Assembly (NCBI GenBank): GCA_020346185.1
Contig: CP070775.1
Location: 1,755,396-1,797,489 of the forward strand
Direction: 5' to 3'
Origin: Betaproteobacteria bacterium
GTDB lineage: Bacteria; Pseudomonadota; Gammaproteobacteria; Burkholderiales; Eutrophovitaceae
DNA length: 42,094 nt
Each line of letters opens with the position of its first letter. The first letter of the stretch is position 1. Under the pieces are notes generated by a model. It was not told the origin of the DNA and ran no database searches. It saw nothing but the letters and a program-made list of their open reading frames with translations. Below, in pieces: positions 35,454 through 42,094 of the stretch. The translations under genes and the position numbers were made by a program.

Positions 35454-35651
35454 TTAGGCGTAAGGAAGCATGGTGCGAATCGCGTTCTGATCACCGGCAG
35501 CAACACTGGTCATGCCGCGCAAGTGCCGCTTCCGCTTGGTCGGCTTCTTGGTCAGAATGTGGCGACGATTCGCTTGAGCGCGTTTGATCCGACCGTTGCT
35601 GCTGATCTTGAAACGCTTCGCCGCGCCCCTGTTGGTCTTGAGCTTTGGCAT
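35454..35651 (-). CDS. rpmI: 50S ribosomal protein L35
   Basis: The 65-residue product begins [20 protein letters not shown], the standard L35 start. I therefore chose ATG at 35651 rather than 35678. AGGAG lies 8 nt upstream (35660-35664). The sequence is rich in Lys and Arg, as expected for a large-subunit protein. Confidence 0.97.
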   Translation of the reverse strand: MPKLKTNRGAAKRFKISSNGRIKRAQANRRHILTKKPTKRKRHLRGMTSVAAGDQNAIRTMLPYA

Positions 35652-35665
35652 TGCATGAACTCCTG

Positions 35666-35693
35666 TTTTGCCTGACACCTTTTGCCTGACACC
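35666..35693. repeat. Exact tandem duplication of a 14-bp unit in the rpmI leader
   Basis: TTTTGCCTGACACC occurs twice with no gap (35666-35679 and 35680-35693). It starts just upstream of the rpmI ribosome binding site, in the 163-nt infC-rpmI gap. Confidence 0.8.
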
Positions 35694-35814
35694 AGGTGGC
35701 CTGCACGAACAAGCACTTCACGACCTGGATATCACTTGTTTTTCGGCTTCTCACTACTGGGTTTCCGCCGGCATTGCCACTGACCTGCGGAAAAACTGTT
35801 ACTTGATCCGTTGA

Positions 35815-36381
35815 CTAGCTAACCGATGCCGCCTTCGCCTTCTTTTTGGTGGCCGGCTTCTCGGTCTTCTTGAGCGGCGCGATTACCATCACCATCTGCC
35901 GACCTTCCATCTTGGGGAATTGTTCCACTACCCCGTGTTCCTCGAGGTCGGCTTTCACCCTTTCAAGCAACCTGGCACCAAACTCCTGGTGCGCCATTTC
36001 CCGACCACGAAACCTCAGGGTGACCTTCGCCTTGTCCCCGTCACTCAGAAATCGAATCAGGTTGCGCAACTTGATCTGGTAGTCGCCTTCATCCGTGCCC
36101 GGCCTGAACTTGACTTCCTTGACCTGAATCTGTTTCTGTTTGAGTTTCGCCTCGTGTCGTTTCTTCTGCTCGTTGTACTTGTACTTGCCGTAATCCATCA
36201 AACGACACACGGGCGGTTTCGCGGTCGGCGCAATCTCAACGAGATCGATCTCCTCTTCCTCCGCCAAGGCGAGTGCTTTTTCGATATCGACTATTCCGAT
36301 GGCTTCACCGTCGCTACCGATCAGCCTCACTTCCGGGGCCGTCACCATCTCGTTGACGCGGACCTGTTTGTCTTGGGCTAT
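35815..36381 (-). CDS. infC: Translation initiation factor IF-3, apparent ATA start
   Basis: IF-3 prevents premature 50S joining and checks start codons. The reading frame continues upstream of the first ATG (36348) through [10 protein letters not shown], the conserved IF-3 N terminus. The only plausible start there is ATA at 36379-36381. AGGAG is 9 nt upstream. This gives 188 residues. The N domain ([16 protein letters not shown]) and the linker/C domain ([14 protein letters not shown] onwards) are intact. E. coli infC uses ATT, which allows IF-3 to limit its own synthesis. An ATA start would serve the same logic. Confidence 0.95.
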   Translation of the reverse strand: MAQDKQVRVNEMVTAPEVRLIGSDGEAIGIVDIEKALALAEEEEIDLVEIAPTAKPPVCRLMDYGKYKYNEQKKRHEAKLKQKQIQVKEVKFRPGTDEGDYQIKLRNLIRFLSDGDKAKVTLRFRGREMAHQEFGARLLERVKADLEEHGVVEQFPKMEGRQMVMVIAPLKKTEKPATKKKAKAASVS

Positions 36382-36390
36382 AGACTTTCT

Positions 36391-36395
36391 CTCCT
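36391..36395 (-). promoter_or_regulatory. Ribosome binding site supporting the infC ATA start
   Basis: AGGAG on the minus strand ends 9 nt before ATA at 36381. No comparable site precedes the in-frame ATG at 36348. Confidence 0.75.
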
Positions 36396-36429
36396 AAACA
36401 AAAAATGCGTGACACCCACGCACAAAAGT

Positions 36430-38340
36430 TTACTCCGTGCCAGCCGGCAGTTCCGATCTCAGGCGCATGACAAACGAGTCGAGACTCATCTGCCCAAGAT
36501 CACCGCCACCACGAGCCCGCACAGCGATCATGCTTGCCACTACCTCTTTATCACCAACGATGACCTGATAAGGCAGCTTCTGCATACTATGTTCGCGAAT
36601 TTTATAGGTTATTTTTTGGTTTCTCAAGTCAGCCGAGGCTCGAAATCCGGCCTTAACCAGCCTTTTGGCTACCGATTCGGCATATTCGGACTGGTGTTCG
36701 GAAATGTTGAGTACGACAACCTGCACCGGTGACAGCCACAGCGGCAAGGCACCGGCGTAATGCTCGATGAGGATGCCGATGAAACGCTCCATTGATCCGA
36801 CGATCGCCCGGTGCAACATGACCGGTGCCTTGCGCGTGTTGTCCTCCGCAACATATTCGGCACCAAGGCGCTGCGGCATCATGAAATCGACCTGGATGGT
36901 ACCGATTTGCCAGGCGCGACCGATACTGTCCTTCAGGTGATACTCGATCTTCGGCCCGTAGAACGCGCCCTCGCCCGGCAGTTCATGCCACTGGACGTTG
37001 CAGCCCCGCAACGCCTGCCGCAACGCCGCTTCGGCGTGGTCCCACACTTCGTCGCCGCCGAGTCGCTTGTCGGGACGCAGCGCAAGTTTGACCGTGACAT
37101 CAGTAAAACCGAAGTCTTGATAGACCTTGAGCGCCTGTTTGTGAAAATTCATTACTTCGGGCTCAATCTGCTCCGGCATGCAGAAGATATGACCATCGTC
37201 CTGGGTAAAGGCGCGTACGCGCATCAGCCCATGCAAAGCGCCGGAGGGCTCATCACGATGGCAGGCGCCGAATTCGCCGTAGCGCAGCGGCAAGTCGCGG
37301 TAGCTACGCAGGTCACTATTGAAGATCTGCACGTGGCCCGGGCAATTCATCGGCTTGACCGCATATTCACGGTTCTCCGAGGCTGTGAAGAACATATTTT
37401 CGCGAAAATTATCCCAATGTCCTGACTTCTTCCACAAGCTAACGTCGAGGATCTGCGGACAACGCACCTCCTGGTAACCATTGTTTCGATAGACGCCGCG
37501 CATGTACTGCTCGACCTGTTGCCACAGGCGACAACCCCTGGGCCGCCAGAACACCATGCCGGGTGCCTCGTCCTGGCTGTGAAACAGGTCAAGCTGTCTG
37601 CCGAGCTTGCGATGGTCACGTTTCTCCGCTTCCTCGAGCCGGAACAGATAGGCCTGCAGGTCCCCCTTCTTCGCCCATGCGGTGCCATAAATGCGCTGGA
37701 GCATTTCGTTGTGTGAATCACCACGCCAATATGCGCCCGCGACCTTGAGCAGCTTGAATACCTTCAGCTTGCCAGTCGACGGCACGTGCGGGCCGCGGCA
37801 CAGATCGACGAAATCACCCTGCCCGTACAAGGATATTTCCTCCCCGTCGGGCACCGACTCGATGATCTGCGCCTTGTAATGTTCGCCTTCGTTTTTGAAG
37901 AAGTTAATCGCATCGGTGCGCTCCATCACCTGACGCGTGAGCGGTAGATCGCGTTTGGCGATCTGCTGCATCCGTTGCTCAATCGCAGCGAGATCCTCCG
38001 GCGTAAATGGGCGCTTGTAGGAAAAATCGTAGTAGAAGCCGTCCTCAATCACGGGTCCTATGGTGACCTGCGCGTCCGGAAACAACTGCTTGACCGCCTG
38101 TGCAAGCAAGTGCGCCGTCGAATGCCGGATCACCTCCAGCCCGTCCGCATCGGACGCGGTCACGATCGCCACCTCCGCGTCCCGATCGATCAAATGACTG
38201 GTATCGACCAGTTTGCCGTCGACGCGGCCGGCAATTGCGGCACGCGCCAGTCCGGAACCGATGGACTGAGCCAACTCGGCTAGCGATAAGGGCTGGTCAA
38301 AGGACTTTATCGTCCCGTCGGGTAATCGGACCTCAGGCAT
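36430..38340 (-). CDS. thrS: Threonine--tRNA ligase
   Basis: ThrRS charges tRNA-Thr and edits Ser-tRNA-Thr. The 636 residues hold a TGS domain (about 1-62), the editing domain with zinc-type [16 protein letters not shown] (near 74), the class II core, and a C-terminal anticodon-binding domain (about 535-636). The core has zinc ligands in [17 protein letters not shown] and MLHRAIVGS, and motif 2 in [20 protein letters not shown] at 38340 follows an intrinsic-terminator hairpin by 14 nt, and only a weak GAAG is available as ribosome binding site. Confidence 0.97.
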   Translation of the reverse strand: MPEVRLPDGTIKSFDQPLSLAELAQSIGSGLARAAIAGRVDGKLVDTSHLIDRDAEVAIVTASDADGLEVIRHSTAHLLAQAVKQLFPDAQVTIGPVIEDGFYYDFSYKRPFTPEDLAAIEQRMQQIAKRDLPLTRQVMERTDAINFFKNEGEHYKAQIIESVPDGEEISLYGQGDFVDLCRGPHVPSTGKLKVFKLLKVAGAYWRGDSHNEMLQRIYGTAWAKKGDLQAYLFRLEEAEKRDHRKLGRQLDLFHSQDEAPGMVFWRPRGCRLWQQVEQYMRGVYRNNGYQEVRCPQILDVSLWKKSGHWDNFRENMFFTASENREYAVKPMNCPGHVQIFNSDLRSYRDLPLRYGEFGACHRDEPSGALHGLMRVRAFTQDDGHIFCMPEQIEPEVMNFHKQALKVYQDFGFTDVTVKLALRPDKRLGGDEVWDHAEAALRQALRGCNVQWHELPGEGAFYGPKIEYHLKDSIGRAWQIGTIQVDFMMPQRLGAEYVAEDNTRKAPVMLHRAIVGSMERFIGILIEHYAGALPLWLSPVQVVVLNISEHQSEYAESVAKRLVKAGFRASADLRNQKITYKIREHSMQKLPYQVIVGDKEVVASMIAVRARGGGDLGQMSLDSFVMRLRSELPAGTE

Positions 38341-38354
38341 GTGCGCTTCAAATC

Positions 38355-38383
38355 AAAAAAAAAGTGCGGCAAACCCGCACTTT
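38355..38383 (-). terminator. Intrinsic terminator/attenuator in the thrS leader
   Basis: On the minus strand AAAGTGCGG, loop GTTTG and CCGCACTTT form a perfect 9-bp stem that runs into nine T (38355-38363, partly in the stem). The T-tract ends 14 nt before the thrS ATG. This leaves no room for a promoter in between, so transcription into thrS must pass it. Confidence 0.85.
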
Positions 38384-38408
38384 CTACTCGACTGGCGAAA
38401 GATCGGGC

Positions 38409-38456
38409 TCAATGGCTGTATCGGCCGAACGTTGTACTCATTCGAACATTATCCAT
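38409..38456 (-). CDS. Putative thrS leader peptide (15 aa)
   Basis: A 15-codon frame MDNVRMSTTFGRYSH begins at ATG 38454-38456 and ends TGA at 38409-38411, 25 nt before the terminator stem. GGGAG lies 5 nt upstream of the ATG. Two adjacent Thr codons (ACA ACG) at positions 8-9 would make the ribosome sensitive to charged tRNA-Thr. CTTTC just after the stop could pair with GAAAG at the start of the terminator stem, a weak antiterminator. Two Thr codons are few compared with classical leaders, so this remains a candidate. Confidence 0.45.
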   Translation of the reverse strand: MDNVRMSTTFGRYSH

Positions 38457-38479
38457 TTGTTCTCCCTGCCAGGTGTCGG

Positions 38480-38556
38480 TGGTAGGCGCGATTGGATTCG
38501 AACCAACGACCCCCACCATGTCAAGGTGATGCTCTAACCAACTGAGCTACGCGCCT
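38480..38556 (-). tRNA. tRNA-Val (anticodon GAC)
   Basis: The 77-nt minus-strand cloverleaf has acceptor stem AGGCGCG/CGCGCCT, discriminator A and encoded CCA. The anticodon loop TTGACAT gives GAC, and the T arm is TTGGTTCGAATCCAA. It lies between relA and thrS. Confidence 0.95.
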
Positions 38557-38568
38557 AATGAGCGCCGA

Positions 38569-38596
38569 ATTCTAGCCGAAAACCCGGCGCCGTCAA
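38569..38596 (-). promoter_or_regulatory. Probable sigma-70 promoter of tRNA-Val (and possibly thrS operon)
   Basis: On the minus strand TTGACG (38591-38596) and TAGAAT (38569-38574) are 16 bp apart. The -10 lies 12 nt before the tRNA-Val 5' end. No better promoter is visible between tRNA-Val and thrS, so this one may also serve the thrS leader. Confidence 0.7.
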
Positions 38597-38611
38597 AGAC
38601 TTCCACCGCAT

Positions 38612-40792
38612 TCAGCGTCGGTGTACCTCTATCACCCCATCGATTTTCGACAACAGGGCAAGCGGGCGATCGAGATGCTCCACTGATTGCGTCTCAACCG
38701 TCACTACGATTCGCAAGCGCCTGCCACCCGACCGGGTATTGGTGCCAACGACACGTACTTTCTCCCCGGCCAGCACTTCTAGCACGCTACGGATTGGCGC
38801 CGACTGACGGTCTGCAGTGATTTCCAGATCGCTTTCAAAATACTGCCTACCCGCACGGCTTGCCCACTGCGCTGCGATCAGGCGATCGCGCTCCAGGTTT
38901 GCCACGTTTCGGCATCCTGTTCGGTGCACGCTGATGCCCCGTCCCTTGCTGACGAAACCGACAACCGGATCCGATGGAACCGGCTTGCAGCAGCGCGCCA
39001 GCGATGTCAGAAGTCGATCGAGTCCGACAACGAGAATTGCGCCTGAGGCGGTGTCGGATTTGGCGCGCGGCGCAGCAATCGGCTCCGCCACGACATCGGT
39101 GTCACCTTCGACGGCAATCCTGAGCTCGCGCTCCGTGATATCACCACGGTGAAACGCCAGGTACAAATCGTCGCTACGCAAATATCCCAGGGCACTCGCA
39201 AGCTCGTCAGGATTGCGCCAGCCGTGCCCCAGGCGTTGCAGCCGGTTCCCCAATTCCGCTTTACCTGCAGCGCACGCCTCATCCCTCGCCTCGTTGTTGA
39301 ACCACTGACGAAGTTTTACGCGCGCGCGATTACTCACAATATATCCAAGTGTCGGATTCATCCAGTCACGCGACGGGCCGCCACTCTTGGCGGCAACGAT
39401 CTCGACCATCTGCCCATTTGCTAGTGCCTGGTTCAGCGGAACCAAGCGACCGTCGACCTTCGCACCACGGCAACGGTGACCCAGTTCGGTGTGTACTTGG
39501 TAGGCAAAGTCGACGGGGGTGGAACCGGCCGGCAGGTCAATCACGCGCCCCTGCGGCGTCAGTGCGTAAACGGTGTCATCGCGCAACTCGCCTCGAAACG
39601 TCTCGGCAAGCTGCGCCGCGTCCGCTACCTCGTCACGCCAGTCCAGCAACTGCCTGAGCCAGGCGACCTTGCGGTCGTAAGCGGCATCGCTGAGGCTCGC
39701 CTCTTTGTAGCGCCAGTGCGCGGCAACGCCGAGTTCGGCGTGATGGTGCATTTCCCGAGTACGAATCTGGATTTCTATGATCTTGTCTCCCGGCCCGGCG
39801 ACCGCTGTGTGTAGTGATCGATAGTCGTTCGATTTGGGCTTGGCAATATAGTCATCAAACTCGCCCGGTATCGGGCTCCAACGTTGATGCACCAGCCCAA
39901 GCACCGAATAGCAGTCGGGAATCTCCTCGACCAGCACCCGCACGGCGCGCACATCGGACAGTTGCCCGAAAGGCACACCCTTGCGCTGCATCTTCTTCCA
40001 GATGCTGTAGATGTGCTTGGCGCGTCCACTGACCTCGGCATCTATGTGGGATGAATGCAGAGCCGCTTGCAACTCCGATACGACTTTGTCCAGATAGCGC
40101 TCGCGGTCAGGACGCTTTTCGTCGAGTTCGCCGGCAACTGATTTGTAAGTTTCCGGATCGAGGCAGCGAAATGCCAGATCCTCGAGTTCCCATTTCAGCT
40201 GCCAGACGCCGAGGCGATTTGCCAGCGGCGCCAACAGGTCAAGGGTATCCTGCGCGGCCTTATGCCTTGTCGCATCATGGCCGTGCGGCGCAACGTAGCG
40301 AAGCGTCTGGAGCTGGTCAGCGAGCTTCAGCAGAACAACTCTGATATCTTCTACCATGGCCAGCAGCAACTTCCGTATGGCCTCCAGCTGCGCTGCCTTT
40401 TCGGACGATTTGCGCAAGTCTGAACCGCGCACACCGAGTACCTGTATCGACGCCAGTCGCCTGACGCCGGCCGCCAGCGACCCAACACCCTGAATATTGG
40501 CCGGCTGATCTGCCGCGCTAGCCGACGTGGGTTCGGGTTTCAACTCGATCAGAAACGCGGCGGCGACCGCCTCGGCATCAAGCCCGAGATCGGCAACGAT
40601 CGACGCCACGCCGAAGGCGTGATCGAGCAAACTCTCGCCGCACCAGTGGCGGCGCTCGCGATGCTGGCGCAGCACCTGCTGGTAAGCAATTTCCACTACC
40701 GATCTGGATTGCGCGTCCAGTCTTCCCACCAGTGCTTCCAACCACTGCTGCCCGTGGTCCTGACTGGCCGCGTGCTCGATATTGCTGTTCAC
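38612..40792 (-). CDS. relA: GTP pyrophosphokinase RelA, (p)ppGpp synthetase I
   Basis: RelA makes (p)ppGpp on starved ribosomes. The 726 residues show a degenerate HD hydrolase domain (about 50-195; LIELKPEP replaces the HDxxED motif) and an active synthetase domain (about 250-365). The synthetase carries EFDD (311-314, the ExDD form of monofunctional enzymes), YRSLHT and EIQIRTREMHHHAE. A TGS domain follows (about 420-480), then a zinc-finger-like CCKPVPSDP region and a C-terminal ACT domain. The start is GTG at 40792, 5 nt after comEC. Confidence 0.95.
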   Translation of the reverse strand: MNSNIEHAASQDHGQQWLEALVGRLDAQSRSVVEIAYQQVLRQHRERRHWCGESLLDHAFGVASIVADLGLDAEAVAAAFLIELKPEPTSASAADQPANIQGVGSLAAGVRRLASIQVLGVRGSDLRKSSEKAAQLEAIRKLLLAMVEDIRVVLLKLADQLQTLRYVAPHGHDATRHKAAQDTLDLLAPLANRLGVWQLKWELEDLAFRCLDPETYKSVAGELDEKRPDRERYLDKVVSELQAALHSSHIDAEVSGRAKHIYSIWKKMQRKGVPFGQLSDVRAVRVLVEEIPDCYSVLGLVHQRWSPIPGEFDDYIAKPKSNDYRSLHTAVAGPGDKIIEIQIRTREMHHHAELGVAAHWRYKEASLSDAAYDRKVAWLRQLLDWRDEVADAAQLAETFRGELRDDTVYALTPQGRVIDLPAGSTPVDFAYQVHTELGHRCRGAKVDGRLVPLNQALANGQMVEIVAAKSGGPSRDWMNPTLGYIVSNRARVKLRQWFNNEARDEACAAGKAELGNRLQRLGHGWRNPDELASALGYLRSDDLYLAFHRGDITERELRIAVEGDTDVVAEPIAAPRAKSDTASGAILVVGLDRLLTSLARCCKPVPSDPVVGFVSKGRGISVHRTGCRNVANLERDRLIAAQWASRAGRQYFESDLEITADRQSAPIRSVLEVLAGEKVRVVGTNTRSGGRRLRIVVTVETQSVEHLDRPLALLSKIDGVIEVHRR

Positions 40793-40797
40793 TATTA

Positions 40798-42094
40798 CTA
40801 CTTTTTATGCCAGTAACGGCGCTTGCGCTCGCGCCATGTCACTATTTCAGTTCCCGTCTGATCAAACATGATAATGACAGCTCCGGTCTCATCGGTTCGC
40901 ATCAGCCTCGCGCCAGCTGACCGATAACGCGCCTGCACTGCCGGATGCGGATGACCATAACGGTTAGCATACCCGACCGGAAACAGCACCAGTTTTGGTC
41001 TGACGGCAGCAACAAATTGTTCGCTCGACGAGGTGGCGCTGCCGTGATGTGGCGCGATCAGCACATCTGCACTCAGCCGAGGGTTGCCAGCTCGGAGCAA
41101 ACGCCGCTCCGAGCGGCGCTCGATGTCCGCAGTCAATAATACAACTCCGGATTCCGATTCGATACGCAGGACGCAACTGCGATCATTGTCGCCGATATCG
41201 TCGCGTGCATAGCTTGCCGCATCCGGGTGCAACATTTCGAATCGCACTTCGTCGAAGGTCCACGCTTGTCCTGCCCGGCACGGCGTTGAGGAACTCCAGC
41301 CGTCCAAGTAAGAGCCGGTAACGGCGGAGGAAACGACTTGTCCAGCGGCCATAGCCGACAGCACAGCGGCGGTACCGCCGGCATGATCGATGTCGTCATG
41401 GCTGACGATTACCAAATCGAGCTGCGAAATACCCTCGCCACGCAGATACGGCACCACGATGCTGCGCCCAGCGTCACTCCAGCCGTAATAATCGGGGCCG
41501 GTGTCAAACAGCACGGTGTGATTGGCGGTGCGTGCCACAGCAGACAAACCTTGCCCGACATCGAGCACCGTGAGCCACAGTTCCCCAACACGTGGTCCAG
41601 CAGGTCGAATGACGAACATTGGCAGTAGCAGGAAGACGCTGAGGAAGCGCCCCGGAAATCCACGCGGCAGCATGATCAATGCAACTCCCGCCACGGCAAA
41701 CGGTATCGTCCAGAGGACCGGCGCATGTTGCTGCCAGACAGCACCGGGCAGCGCGGACAGCCACTCCAGCAAGGCAAAACACAGTCGCACCGCTTCGTGC
41801 GCCAGGGCCGCGATAAGTTCCAGCGGAAAAATGATCAAAAGCAGTGCCAAGGGTGCGACACAGAAGCTGACAAGTGGAATGGCGAAGGCGTTGGCAATCG
41901 GCGAAACAACCGATATCTGCTGGAACAGCACCAGAAGCAACGGAATGAGTACGATGGTGATCGACCACTGCACTCGCGCCCACTCGCGCATGATGCCTTG
42001 GTTCCTAGTGCGGTTGCGCGCCACCGAAAGAATCGCCGCCACTGCCCCGAATGAAAGCCAAAAGCCGGCCGAAGTGACTGCCATCGGGTCGAAT
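40798..42094 (-). CDS. comEC: DNA internalization competence protein ComEC/Rec2, 5' end beyond window
   Basis: ComEC forms the inner-membrane channel for single-stranded DNA uptake. The frame is open to the window edge and reads FDPMAVTSAGFWLSFGA there. That is an internal competence-domain motif, so the N-terminal half is missing. About 432 residues remain: several membrane segments (to about 190), then a metallo-beta-lactamase domain with VSHDDIDHAGG, LLTADIE and APHHGS. This domain is thought to degrade the non-transported strand. It runs into relA after 5 nt. Confidence 0.93.
   Translation of the reverse strand, partial: FDPMAVTSAGFWLSFGAVAAILSVARNRTRNQGIMREWARVQWSITIVLIPLLLVLFQQISVVSPIANAFAIPLVSFCVAPLALLLIIFPLELIAALAHEAVRLCFALLEWLSALPGAVWQQHAPVLWTIPFAVAGVALIMLPRGFPGRFLSVFLLLPMFVIRPAGPRVGELWLTVLDVGQGLSAVARTANHTVLFDTGPDYYGWSDAGRSIVVPYLRGEGISQLDLVIVSHDDIDHAGGTAAVLSAMAAGQVVSSAVTGSYLDGWSSSTPCRAGQAWTFDEVRFEMLHPDAASYARDDIGDNDRSCVLRIESESGVVLLTADIERRSERRLLRAGNPRLSADVLIAPHHGSATSSSEQFVAAVRPKLVLFPVGYANRYGHPHPAVQARYRSAGARLMRTDETGAVIIMFDQTGTEIVTWRERKRRYWHKK

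Noticed and set aside
35920..36732. 270-codon plus-strand frame across infC and thrS 3' end
   Set aside because: It crosses two well supported genes on the other strand and has no domain signature.
38341..38480. T-box riboswitch as explanation of the thrS terminator
   Set aside because: The space is too short for a T-box specifier stem and I see no T-box core sequence. The short ORF model fits better.

Overview
The window reads as a chromosomal segment of a Betaproteobacterium, roughly 55-60% GC by eye. Three gene strings support this: rpoE-rseA-rseB-degQ-lepA-lepB-DUF4845-rnc-era-recO-pdxJ-acpS-nagZ; tRNA-Val-thrS-infC-rpmI-rplT-pheS-pheT-ihfA-merR-tRNA-Pro next to relA; and surE-pcm-nlpD. 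The DUF4936 gene points the same way. This is inference from gene order and protein motifs, not a database match. Almost everything is housekeeping and almost everything lies on the minus strand. The plus-strand genes are efp, an IS630-type transposase, nadB and the ygfZ/DUF4936/NRDE trio.

Layout. 1-4.2 kb: a truncated trans-sulfuration-type PLP enzyme, a 2-keto-4-pentenoate hydratase-like protein, an enolase-superfamily dehydratase and a SpoU/TrmH RNA methyltransferase. 4.2-5.4 kb: tRNA-Leu, tRNA-Cys and tRNA-Gly, with a gene for a secreted cysteine-repeat protein between tRNA-Leu and tRNA-Cys. 5.4-9.2 kb: pgsA, uvrC and a family 5 uracil-DNA glycosylase, then a divergent efp. 9.5-10.6 kb: a complete-looking IS630-family element. 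10.9-23.2 kb: a cation efflux transporter, then the nagZ to rpoE block for envelope stress, protein export, ribosome and RNA maturation, DNA repair and cofactor synthesis. 23.4-27.6 kb: nadB (convergent with ygfX), ygfZ, DUF4936 and an NRDE/TANGO2 gene. 27.6-30.7 kb: GNAT, nlpD, pcm, surE. 30.8-38.6 kb: tRNA-Pro back to tRNA-Val through the translation-factor cluster. 38.6-42.1 kb: relA and the 3' part of comEC.

How the genes work together. The rpoE block is a sigma-E module: sigma factor, anti-sigma factor, its regulator and a periplasmic protease, followed by the lepA/lepB export genes and an rnc-era-recO-pdxJ-acpS-nagZ run with 4-nt overlaps at its end. The thrS-to-merR block is probably one long transcription unit that may start at the tRNA-Val promoter. 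It carries two intrinsic-terminator hairpins, each placed 14-16 nt before an aminoacyl-tRNA synthetase start codon (thrS and pheS). The thrS one is preceded by a 15-codon leader ORF with two adjacent Thr codons, which suggests attenuation control.

I see no obvious new defence or mobile system. The strongest leads are the thrS leader, the secreted protein with a strict 31-residue cysteine period sitting inside a tRNA cluster, an EF-P with arginine at its modification-loop tip on an alphaproteobacterial-looking backbone, an infC that appears to start at ATA, an IS whose transposase stop codon is supplied by the target TA, and a sharply AT-rich patch inside uvrC.
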